NCBI RefSeq assembly: GCF_003286075.1
Contig: NZ_QLUV01000008.1
Location: 62,001-126,000, forward strand
Source: Paracoccus endophyticus
Lineage (GTDB): Bacteria; Pseudomonadota; Alphaproteobacteria; Rhodobacterales; Rhodobacteraceae
Direction of reading: 5' to 3'
Length of the DNA: 64,000 nucleotides
Shown: one piece after another, positions 38,279 to 48,241 of the stretch
Position numbering within the stretch: the first letter of the stretch is position 1
Layout: every line of letters begins with the position of its first letter
Notes under the pieces: model-generated
Database searches by the model: none
What the model saw: the letters and a program-made list of their open reading frames with translations, nothing else
What the model was told of the DNA's origin: nothing
Made by a program: the position numbers and the translations under genes

Positions 38279-38971
38279 CTACGCCCGCGCCGCCGCCAAG
38301 CGCGCCACCGCGTCGGGCAGGTCGGCGGCCCGGGCGATCACGGCATCGGGGTGCAGCGCGGGCAGGCGTTCGGCCAGCCGCGCCGCCGCCGCATGGCTGC
38401 CCCCGGTGAACCCGATGCAGCGCATTCCCGCGGCCTGCGCGGCGCGCACGCCGGCGATGCTGTCCTCGATCACGATGCAGTCGGCGGGGCGCACGCCCAG
38501 CCGCGCCGCCACGTGCAGGAACAGGTCGGGCGCGGGCTTGCCACGCGCCACCTCGGTTGCGGAGTGGATGTGCGGGGCGAAGGCGTCCCACAGTCCGGTC
38601 AGGCGCAGCGTCAGGTCCAGCCGCGCCGGCGTGGAGGACGAGGCGACGGCCCGCGGCAGCCCGTCCAGCGCGGCCAGCGCGGCGGCGATGCCCGCGATCG
38701 GGCGCAGTTCGGCGGCGAAGCGGTCGGCCAGCCGGGCGCGATAGGCGGGCAGGTCGGCGGTCGCATCGACGCCGTGTTCGTCCCGCACCAGGGCGGTGAT
38801 CTCGGCCACCGAGCGGCCGATCATGCGGTCATAGATGTCGGCGTCGCTGACCGGCGCGCCCGCCGCCCGCAGCGTCCGGCCCAGTTCCGACACCGACAGC
38901 GGCTCGCTGTCGATCAGCACCCCGTCGCAGTCGAAGATCAGCGCCGGTCCCGCCGCGGCCGGGCCGGTCAT
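38279..38971 (-). CDS. HAD-superfamily phosphatase/phosphoglucomutase-like hydrolase
   Basis: A 230-residue HAD protein from ATG 38971. Motif I is FDCDGVLIDSEPLS (13-26), with the nucleophilic first aspartate; motif II is ASSSTPARL; motif III/IV are GKPAPDLFLHVA and CIVIEDSIAGVRAA. It belongs with the beta-phosphoglucomutase-like group of sugar-phosphate phosphatases. The gene overlaps mtlK upstream (ATGA) and lies 49 bases before xylB, so it should act on a sugar or polyol phosphate linked to this pathway; whether it detoxifies or completes a route is not known. Confidence 0.88.
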   Translation of the reverse strand: MTGPAAAGPALIFDCDGVLIDSEPLSVSELGRTLRAAGAPVSDADIYDRMIGRSVAEITALVRDEHGVDATADLPAYRARLADRFAAELRPIAGIAAALAALDGLPRAVASSSTPARLDLTLRLTGLWDAFAPHIHSATEVARGKPAPDLFLHVAARLGVRPADCIVIEDSIAGVRAAQAAGMRCIGFTGGSHAAAARLAERLPALHPDAVIARAADLPDAVARLAAARA

Positions 38972-40434
38972 GGCCCCAGATACCTGCGCAGGGTCGCCGC
39001 CGTGCCGTCGGCCCACAGCATCGCCAGCCAGCGCGCGAACGGTTCGGCCAGCCCCGGGTCGGCCCCGGTCGCGCCATAGATGTCGGCCATGCCCAGCCAT
39101 GCGGCGGGGTCGTGGCGCGCGGCCTGCGCGGCGGCGGTCAGGCGGTCCCAGTTCGGGTCGTTGGCCTCGGTCACCGCGCCGCTGTCGGTCGTGCCCGCGC
39201 AATAGCGGCACCACAGCGCCGATTCCAGCGCCAGACCGTCCACGGCCAGGCCCCGCGCCAGCCGGTCGGCGATGGTCGGGATGATGAACTTGGGCTGGCG
39301 GTTCGATCCGTCCAGGCACAGGCGGCGGATCGTGTCGCCGATCTTGGGGTTGGCGCAGCGTTCCTTGACCTTGTCGAAATAGGCCCGCAGGTCGGTGCCG
39401 GGCACGGGCGGCACCACCGGGATGATCTCCTCGACCTCGACCTTGTCGAGGAAGGCGCGGACCAGATCGTCCTGCATGCCTTCATGCACGAAGTGGATGT
39501 CCATCAGCCCGGCCGGATAGGCGATGACCGCGTGGCCGCCGTTCAGGATGCGGATCTTCATCATCTCCCACGCGGTGACGTCGGCGACGAACTCGACGCC
39601 GGCCTGTTCCAGCGGTGGGCGGCCGGCGGGGAAGTTGTCCTCCAGCACCCACTGGATGAAATCCTCGCAAAAGACCGGGGCGTCGTCCTCGATGCCGAAG
39701 TCGTCGCGCACCATCGCGCGTTCGCGGTCGCTGGTCGCGGGGGTGATGCGGTCCACCATGCCGTTCGGAAAGGCGACATTCGCGGCGATCCAGTCGGCAA
39801 GCCGCGGGTCCGACAGGCGCGCGGTTTCCACCACCGCCTCGCGCGTGACGACGCCGTTGTGGGGGATGTTGTCGCAGCACATCACGGTAAAGGGCGGGCT
39901 GCCCGCATCGCGGCGTGCGCGCAGGCCCGCGACGATCAGGCCGAACACCGTGGCGGGCGCGTCCGGGTGCGCCGCATCCGCCGCGATGGCAGGATGCGCC
40001 GGGTCGAAATGCCCCGTCGCCGCGTCGATGAAATAGCCGCCCTCGGTGATGGTCAGCGACACGATGCGGATCGCCGGGTCCGCCAGCGCCGCGATGGTGC
40101 GCGCGGGATCGCCGGGCGGCAGGTAATCGACCGTGGCCCCCAGGACGCGCGCCTGGAACGCGGCGGCGGATTGCTCGACCACGGTGTACAGGTGGTCCTG
40201 CGCGGCCAGCACGTCGCGCATCCGCGCGTCCGACGGCATCACGCCCGCGCCGACGATGGCAAAGTCCAGCCCCAGCCCCGCGTTCATCAGCCGGTCCAGA
40301 TAGACCGCCTGGTGCGCGCGGTGAAAGTTGCCCAGTCCGAAATGCACGATGCCCGGCGTCAGCGCCGCGCGGTCATAGGACGGGGTGGCCGCGCCGGTCA
40401 GGGCGGGCAGGGTCGCGTTCGACAGTCGGGTCAT
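38968..40434 (-). CDS. mtlK: mannitol 2-dehydrogenase (polyol dehydrogenase)
   Basis: A 488-residue long-chain polyol dehydrogenase. GIVHFGLGNFHRAHQA (28-43) is the nucleotide-binding signature of the mannitol dehydrogenase family, followed by NIPHNGVVT, FPNGMVDRITP, and the ILNGGHAVIAY segment with the catalytic region. It oxidises D-mannitol to D-fructose with NAD+, usually also D-arabitol and D-sorbitol to some degree. It follows the sorbitol dehydrogenase gene by 3 bases in the same order as the Rhodobacter smo operon. Confidence 0.95.
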   Translation of the reverse strand: MTRLSNATLPALTGAATPSYDRAALTPGIVHFGLGNFHRAHQAVYLDRLMNAGLGLDFAIVGAGVMPSDARMRDVLAAQDHLYTVVEQSAAAFQARVLGATVDYLPPGDPARTIAALADPAIRIVSLTITEGGYFIDAATGHFDPAHPAIAADAAHPDAPATVFGLIVAGLRARRDAGSPPFTVMCCDNIPHNGVVTREAVVETARLSDPRLADWIAANVAFPNGMVDRITPATSDRERAMVRDDFGIEDDAPVFCEDFIQWVLEDNFPAGRPPLEQAGVEFVADVTAWEMMKIRILNGGHAVIAYPAGLMDIHFVHEGMQDDLVRAFLDKVEVEEIIPVVPPVPGTDLRAYFDKVKERCANPKIGDTIRRLCLDGSNRQPKFIIPTIADRLARGLAVDGLALESALWCRYCAGTTDSGAVTEANDPNWDRLTAAAQAARHDPAAWLGMADIYGATGADPGLAEPFARWLAMLWADGTAATLRRYLGP

Positions 40435-40437
40435 GGG

Positions 40438-41198
40438 TCAGCTCATCCAGTTGCCGCCGTCGACGTTGTACGTCTGGGCAACGATGTAATCGGCCTCGGA
40501 CGAGGCGAGGAAAATGGCCATGCCGGTCAGGTCGGCGGCGGTGCCCATGCGGCCATAGGGGACGGCCGCGCCCACCTCGGCCTTTTTCTGGCCGCGCGGC
40601 TTTTTCTCGTATTCGGCGAACTTGGCGTCCACGCCGTCCCAGTGCTCGCCGTCCACCACGCCCGGCGCGATGGCGTTCACGTTGATGCCGTGGGCGATCA
40701 GGTTCAGGCCCGCCGACTGCGTCAGGCTGATGACGGCGGCCTTGGTCGCGCAATAGACGGCGACCAGCGGCTCGCCCCGCCGGCCCGCCTGGCTGGCCAT
40801 GTTGATGATCCGTCCGCGCCGGCCGGTGTCGATCATGTGCCGCGCCACGGCCTGCAGGGTGAACAGCGTGCCGCCGACGTTGATGGCGAACAGCCGGTCA
40901 TAGCTGTCGCGGGTGATGTCCACGATGGGCGCCAGGTCGAACAGGGCTGCGTTGTTGATCAGGATGTCGATGCCGCCCAGTTCCGCGACCACGCGCGCAA
41001 CGCCCGCGTCGATGCTGGCCTGGTCGGTGACGTCCATCACCACCGGCAGCGCGCCGATCTCGGCCGCCGTGTCCGCCACGCGGGCCGCGTCGATGTCGGC
41101 GATGGCCACGCGCGCGCCCTCGGCCAGATAGGCCTCGGCAAAGGCGCGGCCGATGCCGCGCGCGGCGCCGGTGATCAGGGCAGTCTTTCCGGCCAGTC

Positions 41199-41202
<4 letters not shown>
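40438..41202 (-). CDS. smoS: sorbitol (L-iditol) 2-dehydrogenase, SDR family
   Basis: A 254-residue short-chain dehydrogenase. [11 protein letters not shown] (11-21) binds [13 protein letters not shown] near residue 90 and the catalytic YCATK (about 153-157) with the upstream serine of NMASQAG complete the active site. Close to Rhodobacter SmoS, which converts D-sorbitol to D-fructose and galactitol to L-tagatose. ATG overlaps the stop of the transporter ATPase gene (ATGA). Confidence 0.93.
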
Positions 41203-42197
<995 letters not shown>

Positions 42198-42212
42198 GTG
42201 TTCCCCCGTTGA

Positions 42213-43043
42213 TTACTTGACCGCGCCGAAGGTCAGGCCGCGGACAAGCTGTTTCTGGCTGAACCAGCCCATGATCAGGATCGGCGCGATCGCCATGGTG
42301 CTGGCCGCCGACAGCTTGGCGTAGAACAGCCCCTCGGGGCTGGAATAGCTGGCGATGAAGGCGGTCAGCGGCGCGGCCTTGCTGGTCGTCAGGTTCAGCG
42401 TCCAGAACGCCTCGTTCCAGGCCAGGATGATGTTGAGCAGCATCGTGGACGCGATGCCCGGCAGCGCCATGGGCAGCAGGACGTGCCGGATCTCGTTCCA
42501 CAGGCTGGCGCCGTCCATGCGCGCGGCTTCCAGGATCTCGCCGGGGATCTCGCGGAAATAGGTGTACAGCATCCAGACGATGATCGGCAGGTTCATCAGC
42601 ATCAGCACGACGATGACCCCGCTGCGCGTGTCCAGCAGGCCCAGGTCGCGAAACAGCAGATAGATCGGGATCAGCACGCCCACCGCCGGCATCATCTTGG
42701 TGGACAGCATCCACATCAGCACGTCGCGGGTGCGCCGCGCGGGCTGGAACGCCATCGACCAGGCCGCGGGGACCGCCACCGCCAGCCCCAGCAGGGTCGA
42801 TCCCAGCGCGATCGCGATCGAGTTCAGGAAGTGGCGCACATAGGGCGAGCGCTCCTGCACGGTGGCGTAGTTTTCCAGCGTCCAGTCGAAGAACAGGAAC
42901 TTCGGCGGGCTGGCGATGGCGTCCGCCTCGGTCTTGAAGCTGGTCAGGACGGTCCACAGGATCGGAAAGAAGATCAGGCCCGCGATCCCCCAGGCGAGGA
43001 TCGTGAAGGTCAGCTTGCGCGCGGGGGTGACGGTGCGGGCCAT
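42213..43043 (-). CDS. smoG: sugar-alcohol ABC transporter permease
   Basis: A 276-residue inner-membrane protein with six hydrophobic segments. EAARMDGASLWNEIRHVLLPMALPG is reduced here to its key marks: the EAA-loop with its glycine, then the LP-x-ALPG turn, which contacts the ATPase. PAAWSMAF and LSTKMMPAVGVLIPIYLLF are typical of SmoG/MalG. It starts 4 bases after smoF. Confidence 0.93.
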   Translation of the reverse strand: MARTVTPARKLTFTILAWGIAGLIFFPILWTVLTSFKTEADAIASPPKFLFFDWTLENYATVQERSPYVRHFLNSIAIALGSTLLGLAVAVPAAWSMAFQPARRTRDVLMWMLSTKMMPAVGVLIPIYLLFRDLGLLDTRSGVIVVLMLMNLPIIVWMLYTYFREIPGEILEAARMDGASLWNEIRHVLLPMALPGIASTMLLNIILAWNEAFWTLNLTTSKAAPLTAFIASYSSPEGLFYAKLSAASTMAIAPILIMGWFSQKQLVRGLTFGAVK

Positions 43044-43047
43044 GGGA

Positions 43048-43917
43048 TCAGTCCAGCGTCCGCCCGATCATCCGCATCAGGAAGATCGCGACGATGTTGG
43101 CAAGGATGACGGCCACGATGCCGCCGGCGGACGCGCCGCCCACGTCGAACTGCAGCAGCGCCAGCGAATAGACCAGATAGGTCAGGTTGGTGGACTGATA
43201 CCCCGGCCCGCCGTTCGTGGTGACAAGAATCTCGGCGAACACCGACAGCAGGAAGATCGTCTCGATCAGCACGACGACGGTGATCGGGCGCGCCAGATGC
43301 GGCAGGGTCAGGTGGGTGAACTTGGCCCAGGCGCCGGCGCCGTCCATCTCGGCGGCCTCAAGCTGCTCGCTGTCGAGCGACTGCAGCGCGGTCAGCAGGA
43401 TCAGCGTGGCGAAGGGCAGCCACTGCCAGGCGACGATGCCGATGATCGAGGCCAGCGGATACTGCGCCAGGAAATCGACGGGCTGCGCGCCGACCAGCTT
43501 GGCCAGCCACGCGAACAGCCCGTTGACGGGATTGAGGAACATGTTCTTCCACACCAGCGCCGACACCGTCGGCATGATGAAGAAGGGCGCGATCACAAGG
43601 ATGCGGACGATGCCCTGCCCCCAGATCGGCTGGTCGATCAGCAGCGCCAGCAGCACGCCGCCGCCGACGGTGATGACCAGCACCCCGCCCACAAGCAGCA
43701 GCGTATTGGTCAGCGCCGCCCAGAACGCCGGGTCGGACAGGAAGAAGCGATAGTTCATCAGCCCGATGAACTGCTCGGTCCCCGGCGACAGCAGGTTGTA
43801 GCTTTGGAAGCTGAACCACAGCGTCATCGCCAGCGGCACGATCATCCAGCCCAGCAGCAGCAGCACCGAAGGCGCCACCATCAGCCGGGCCAGTCCGCGT
43901 TGGTGTCGGGTTGCCAT
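43048..43917 (-). CDS. smoF: sugar-alcohol ABC transporter permease
   Basis: A 289-residue membrane protein with six hydrophobic segments of the MalF/UgpA type. The EAA-like loop is LEAAEMDGAGAWAKFTHLTLP, near residue 190. TNGGPGYQSTNLTYLVY near residue 233 is common in this family. It forms the channel with SmoG. A stem-loop lies between it and smoE upstream. Confidence 0.93.
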   Translation of the reverse strand: MATRHQRGLARLMVAPSVLLLLGWMIVPLAMTLWFSFQSYNLLSPGTEQFIGLMNYRFFLSDPAFWAALTNTLLLVGGVLVITVGGGVLLALLIDQPIWGQGIVRILVIAPFFIMPTVSALVWKNMFLNPVNGLFAWLAKLVGAQPVDFLAQYPLASIIGIVAWQWLPFATLILLTALQSLDSEQLEAAEMDGAGAWAKFTHLTLPHLARPITVVVLIETIFLLSVFAEILVTTNGGPGYQSTNLTYLVYSLALLQFDVGGASAGGIVAVILANIVAIFLMRMIGRTLD

Positions 43918-43947
43918 GCCGCGTCCCCCTGCTGGCGGCGTCGATGG

Positions 43948-43971
43948 GGCCGGGCGACGGTCCGCCCGGCC
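43948..43971 (-). terminator. intercistronic stem-loop after smoE
   Basis: Arms GGCCGGGCG and CGCCCGGCC (9 bases, perfect) with a 6-base loop, 17 bases past the smoE stop and before smoF. It lacks a T-run. Such hairpins after binding-protein genes are known to stabilise the upstream mRNA and lower downstream expression. Confidence 0.55.
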
Positions 43972-43987
43972 GGCGTGCCCTGTCAGG

Positions 43988-45304
43988 TCACTTGGGATAG
44001 CCGGCCTTGGCCATTTCCCGCTCGGCGATCTGCTGGGCCATGGTCAGCGCCTGATCGACCGGCACCTGGCCGGCGACGGCTGCCGACAGCTGCTGGCCCA
44101 CCGCGGTTCCGATGGCCTGGAACTCGGGGATCGCGACGAACTGCCCGCCGGTATAGGGCGTCTCCTGCACCGAGGGCCGGTCGGGGGTGGCCGCGTTCAT
44201 CGACTGCAGCGTCAGCTTGGCAAAGGGCGCGGCCGCCTGGTATTCGGCATTCTCGTACAGCGAGGCGCGGGTGCCGGGCGGGGCTGCAAGCCAGCCCTCC
44301 TTGCCGGCGACAAGGTTCGTATAGTCCTTGCTGGTCGCCCAGGCGATGAAGGTCTGCGCGGCCTCGGGCGCGTCGGTCGAGGCGGGAACGGCAAGGTTCC
44401 ACGACCACAGCCAGTTGCCGTGGTTGTCCACGCCCTCCTTGTTGGGGAACTGGGCAAAGCCCACCTTGTCGGCCACGGTCGATTCCTTGGGGTTGGTGAC
44501 GAACCCCGCGGCAACCGTCGCGTCGATCCAGATCCCGCACTTGCCCTGCTGGAACAGCGCGAGGTTCTCGTTGAAGCCGTTCGACGACGCGCCGGGCGGC
44601 CCCGCCTCGGCCATGATGGTGACGTAGTCGGTCGCCGCGGCCTTCCATTCGTCGCTGGTCAGCAGCGGCTTCCAGTCCTTGTCGAACCAGGCCGCGCCAT
44701 AGCTGTTGGCCATCGCCGACAGGAACGCCATGTTCTCGCCCCAGCCGGCCTTGCCGCGCAGGCAGATGCCGTAGATCTCGTTGTCCTTGTCGGTCATCTT
44801 GCGGGCGGCATCCAGCAGCTCGGCCCAGGTCGGGGTCTCCGAGATGGTGACGCCGGCCTTCTCGGCCAGGTCGGTGCGATACATCACCATCGCGGATTCG
44901 CCGTAGAAGGGCGCGGCATACAGCTTGCCGTCCTGCGACAGCGCGCTGCGCAGCGCCGGCAGCAGGTCCTCGACGTCGTATTCGGCGGGCAGCTGGTCCA
45001 GCGGCATCAGCCAGCCCTGCCTGGCCCAGATCGGCACCTCGTAGTTGCCGATCGTCACCACGTCATACTGCCCGCCCCTGGTGGCGATGTCGGTGGTGAC
45101 GCGCTGGCGCAGGATGTTCTCCTCCAGCGTGACCCATTCCAGCGTGATGTCGGGGTTCTTGGCCGTGAAATCCTCGGCCATCTGCTGCATGCGGATCATG
45201 TCGCCGTTGTTCACGGTGGCGATGGTCAGCGTCTCGGCCGCGGCGGGCATCGCCAGCGCGGTCAGCGCGCAGGCCCCCAGCAGGCGGCGCATCATGGTGG
45301 TCAT
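43988..45304 (-). CDS. smoE: sugar-alcohol ABC transporter substrate-binding protein
   Basis: A 438-residue periplasmic protein starting at ATG 45304, which has GGAGG 9 bases upstream; the TTG at 45307 is not needed. A signal peptide is visible (MRRLLGACALTALAMPAAA, cleavage before ETLTI). The mature part shows the cluster-B extracellular solute-binding fold (NGDMIRMQQMAEDF, GRAVLYDVVTIGNYE-like region, LPAEYDVEDLLPA). It delivers sorbitol, mannitol or similar polyols to SmoFGK. First gene of the polyol operon. Confidence 0.93.
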   Translation of the reverse strand: MTTMMRRLLGACALTALAMPAAAETLTIATVNNGDMIRMQQMAEDFTAKNPDITLEWVTLEENILRQRVTTDIATRGGQYDVVTIGNYEVPIWARQGWLMPLDQLPAEYDVEDLLPALRSALSQDGKLYAAPFYGESAMVMYRTDLAEKAGVTISETPTWAELLDAARKMTDKDNEIYGICLRGKAGWGENMAFLSAMANSYGAAWFDKDWKPLLTSDEWKAAATDYVTIMAEAGPPGASSNGFNENLALFQQGKCGIWIDATVAAGFVTNPKESTVADKVGFAQFPNKEGVDNHGNWLWSWNLAVPASTDAPEAAQTFIAWATSKDYTNLVAGKEGWLAAPPGTRASLYENAEYQAAAPFAKLTLQSMNAATPDRPSVQETPYTGGQFVAIPEFQAIGTAVGQQLSAAVAGQVPVDQALTMAQQIAEREMAKAGYPK

Positions 45305-45406
45305 CAAATCTTTCCTCCCCCAAGGGTGTCATTTGCCATGACTGTGGGCAAATGCTCATCATTGCTGCAGGGTTGTCAAACGGATTCGCGCCGGGTGGAT
45401 GGTGGC
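45305..45406. promoter_or_regulatory. divergent promoter/operator region of smo operon and its regulator
   Basis: About 100 bases, markedly richer in A+T than the genes around it. It carries the 25-base inverted repeat at 45330-45354. The ribosome-binding site of smoE is at 45318-45314 on the minus strand. Confidence 0.65.
45330..45354. promoter_or_regulatory. candidate SorC-family operator
   Basis: CATTTGCC at 45330-45337 and GGCAAATG at 45347-45354 are perfect 8-base arms with a 9-base spacer, centred between the regulator and smoE. SorC-type proteins bind such spaced palindromes. Confidence 0.55.
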
Positions 45407-46345
45407 ATGACGCGGGACAACCGCAAACAGGATCAGCAGGCCCGCGCGGCGTGGATGTACTATGTCGCGGGGCAGACCCAGGACGACATTGCCCGCGCCC
45501 TGGGCGTGTCGCGCCAGACCGCGCAGCGGCTGGTGGCGCAGGCGATGGCGTCGGGGATGGTCAAGGTGCGCATCGACCACCCGCTGGCGCGCTGCCGCGA
45601 CCTGGCGGACCGGCTGCGCGCGCGGTTCGGCCTGGCGCTGGCCGAGGTGACGCCGGCCGAGGCGGGGCCGGCGGGCGTGGCCATGGCGCTGGCCGACCTG
45701 ATCGAGGGGGAACTGTCCCGCCCCGATCCGCAGATCGTCGCCATCGGCACGGGGCGCACCCTGCGCGCCGCCGTGGGGCAGATGTCGCGGCTGGACTGCC
45801 CGCAGCACCGGATCGTGTCGCTGACCGGCAACATCGCCCCCGACGGCTCGGCCGCGTATTACAACGTGCTGTTTTCCCTGTCGGATCTGGTGACGGCGCG
45901 GATCTATCCGCTGATGGTCCCGGTGATCGCCGCCACGGCGGACGAAAAGGACGCCCTGCACCGCCAGCCCGGCATCGCCCGGGTGATGGAGCTTGCGGGC
46001 CAGGCGGACGTCGCCTTTGTCGGCCTCGGCTCGATGGACCCGGGCGCGCCGCTGCTGCAGGACGGCTTTCTGACCGGGGCCGAGGTCGCGGCCCTGCACA
46101 ACGCGGGTGCCGTGGGCGAGATCCTGGGCCGCGCCTATGACGCGCAGGGCCGGCTGCTGCCGGACGAGGCGCGGGTCGCCGCCGCCCCGCTGCCCGACCG
46201 TGCCCGCACCCGCGTCATCGCCGCCGTCCATGGCCCGGCCAAGCGCGCGCCGGCCTTGGGCGCGCTGCGGGGCGGGCTGGTGACGGGGCTGGTCATCGAC
46301 GAGGGCTCGGCCGACTGGCTGCTGGCGCAGGGGGACGCGGCATGA
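45407..46345 (+). CDS. smoC: SorC/DeoR-type sugar-binding transcriptional regulator (SmoC-like)
   Basis: A 312-residue regulator from ATG 45407. The helix-turn-helix is about residues 22-45 (QTQDDIARALGVSRQTAQRL). The large C-terminal domain has AIGTGRTLRAAV near residue 108 and AFVGLGSMDPGAPL near 207, the phosphosugar-isomerase-like ligand fold of the SorC family. It faces the smo operon and very likely controls it in response to a polyol or phosphosugar. Its stop overlaps the aldose 1-epimerase start (ATGA), linking it also to sugar metabolism on the other side. Confidence 0.88.
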   Translation: MTRDNRKQDQQARAAWMYYVAGQTQDDIARALGVSRQTAQRLVAQAMASGMVKVRIDHPLARCRDLADRLRARFGLALAEVTPAEAGPAGVAMALADLIEGELSRPDPQIVAIGTGRTLRAAVGQMSRLDCPQHRIVSLTGNIAPDGSAAYYNVLFSLSDLVTARIYPLMVPVIAATADEKDALHRQPGIARVMELAGQADVAFVGLGSMDPGAPLLQDGFLTGAEVAALHNAGAVGEILGRAYDAQGRLLPDEARVAAAPLPDRARTRVIAAVHGPAKRAPALGALRGGLVTGLVIDEGSADWLLAQGDAA

Positions 46346-47373
46346 TCCGGCTGGGCCTGCCGGGCGGGCTTTCGGCCGACATCGACCCGTTCGGTGCGGC
46401 GCTGGTCGCCCTGCGGGTGCCGGACGCCGCGGGCCGTCCGGCCGACGTGCTGGCGGGCGTGCCCGACCCGCGCATGGGGCGCGGCTTTTTCGGCGTCACG
46501 ATCGGGCGGTTCGCCAACCGCATCGCGGGGGCGCGGTTCGATCTGGACGGCGCGGCGCACCGGCTTTCGGCCAACGACGGCGCGCACACGCTGCACGGCG
46601 GGGCCGAGGGCTTCGACCGCCGCGACTGGGCCGTGGTGGACCGCAGCGACGTCGCGGTGACGCTGGCGCTGGTCAGCCCGGACGGCGACCAGGGGTTTCC
46701 GGGGCGGCTTGAGGCGCGCGTGACCTATGGGGTTCAGGACAACGGCGCGGCCGACCCCGGCGGGGTGGGGCGGCTGGCGATCACGATGATCGCGACCGCC
46801 GACCGCGCCACGCCGGTCAGCCTGACCAACCATGCCTTCTTCAATCTGGACGGCACCGACGACCCGGCGGCGATCCGGGCCGTGGACGACCACCGCCTGA
46901 CCATCGCGGCCGCGCGCTATCTGCCGGTGGACGACGCGGCGATCCCGCTGGGGGACGCACCGCAGCCGGTCGCGGGCACGCCCTTCGACTTTCGCGCAGG
47001 CCCCACGATCGGGCAGGGGCTGCGGTCGGGGCACCCGCAGCTGCTGCGCGTGCGCGGCTATGACCATTGCCTTGCGCTGGACGGTGGGGGGCTGCGGCCG
47101 GCGGCGGTGCTGCAGGCCTCCCGGTCGGGGCGGCGCATGACGCTGTGGACGGATGCGCCGGGCTTGCAGCTTTATACCGGGAACGGCCTGGACGGGACCG
47201 TGGCGGGCAAGGCCGGGGCCGCGTACCGGATGGGCGACGCGGTCTGCCTGGAACCGGGCGCCTGGCCCGACAGCCCGAACCGGCCGGACTTTCCCGCCTG
47301 CATCCTGCGGCCGGGCACGGTCTATCGGCACCGCATGGCGCTGGCCTTCAGCGCCCTTCCGCCCTGCCCCTGA
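46342..47373 (+). CDS. aldose 1-epimerase
   Basis: A 343-residue galactose mutarotase-like enzyme. IGRFANRIAGARF near residue 54, NDGAHTLHGGAEGFDRRDW near residue 75 (substrate-binding His) and LTNHAFFNLDG near residue 160 (catalytic His) are diagnostic; the catalytic glutamate falls in the CLEPGAWPDSPN region near residue 304. It interconverts alpha and beta anomers of galactose or arabinose, supplying the form used by the sugar dehydrogenase encoded at 49805-50755. It overlaps the regulator gene upstream by 4 bases, and its stop is 16 bases from the convergent lactonase gene. Confidence 0.92.
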   Translation: MIRLGLPGGLSADIDPFGAALVALRVPDAAGRPADVLAGVPDPRMGRGFFGVTIGRFANRIAGARFDLDGAAHRLSANDGAHTLHGGAEGFDRRDWAVVDRSDVAVTLALVSPDGDQGFPGRLEARVTYGVQDNGAADPGGVGRLAITMIATADRATPVSLTNHAFFNLDGTDDPAAIRAVDDHRLTIAAARYLPVDDAAIPLGDAPQPVAGTPFDFRAGPTIGQGLRSGHPQLLRVRGYDHCLALDGGGLRPAAVLQASRSGRRMTLWTDAPGLQLYTGNGLDGTVAGKAGAAYRMGDAVCLEPGAWPDSPNRPDFPACILRPGTVYRHRMALAFSALPPCP

Positions 47374-47389
47374 GGGCCTGTCGGGCCGT

Positions 47390-48241
47390 TCAGACCACCA
47401 CCCGCGGCGGCGCAACGCCCGTCGCATCGGTGCGCACGATGAAGGTCTGGCCCGCCAGCGGGTCGGCGGCCAGCCCGTCCGCGCCCAATCCCTGGGTGGC
47501 CGATGTCACCATCAGCTCCGACAGCCCCTCCCCGCCGAAGACGGGGCAGCTGCATTGGCGCGCGGGCACGGGCAGGCTGCGGATCAACCGCCCGTCGGGG
47601 GCGTGGCAGGTGACGCGGCCCGCGCCCCATTGCGCGATCCACAGATTGCCCGCGGCGTCCGTCACCGCCCCGTCCGGGATCAGCCCCTCGGCGGACAGGT
47701 CAAGGAACACGGCGGGCGCGCCCTCGGGCCAGCCGGTCGCCGGGTCAAGGGCCTGCCGCCAGACGATCTGGCGCATGGTGTCGGCGAAATAGGCGTGGCG
47801 CCCGTGAAAGCAGATCGCGTTCGGGATGGTGATCGCGTCGTGCAGGCGGCGCAGCTCGCCCCGCCACCAGCGCCAGATCGCCCCCGCGCCGGGCTGCGCC
47901 TGCTTGCCCATCGTGGACGCCCAGAACCCGCCCCAGGGATCGGCGCGCCCGTCGTTGGACCGCAGCGCGTCGTCGTCCGCGGCGATGACCGCCACCGGCG
48001 TGCGCGCGCCGCTGTCCAGGTCGAACAGCGCCAGCCCGGTTTCGCCCGACAGCAGCACCCGGCTGCGGTCCACCCATCCCATGGCCGAGGTCATCTCGGC
48101 CATCGGCCAGCGGTGCGTGCCGCCCGGCTGGGCCGCGAACAGGGTCCGGCCCGTGATGTCGAACCACATGAAGACGCCGCGTTCGGGGTGCCAGAAGGCG
48201 CCCTCGCCCAGTTGGCAGGGGGTTGCGTCCAGCACCCGCAT
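47390..48241 (-). CDS. SMP-30/gluconolactonase-family sugar lactonase
   Basis: A 283-residue six-bladed beta-propeller lactonase. The metal ligands expected for the family are visible: the glutamate in CQLGEGAFW (about residue 14), the asparagine in SNDGRADPWG (substrate), the asparagine in TIPNAICF and the aspartate in LIPDGAVTD. It opens D-galactono- or L-arabinono-lactone made by the Gfo/Idh dehydrogenase. ATG 48241 overlaps the aldolase stop by one base (TGATG). Last gene of the galactose/arabinose operon. Confidence 0.92.
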   Translation of the reverse strand: MRVLDATPCQLGEGAFWHPERGVFMWFDITGRTLFAAQPGGTHRWPMAEMTSAMGWVDRSRVLLSGETGLALFDLDSGARTPVAVIAADDDALRSNDGRADPWGGFWASTMGKQAQPGAGAIWRWWRGELRRLHDAITIPNAICFHGRHAYFADTMRQIVWRQALDPATGWPEGAPAVFLDLSAEGLIPDGAVTDAAGNLWIAQWGAGRVTCHAPDGRLIRSLPVPARQCSCPVFGGEGLSELMVTSATQGLGADGLAADPLAGQTFIVRTDATGVAPPRVVV

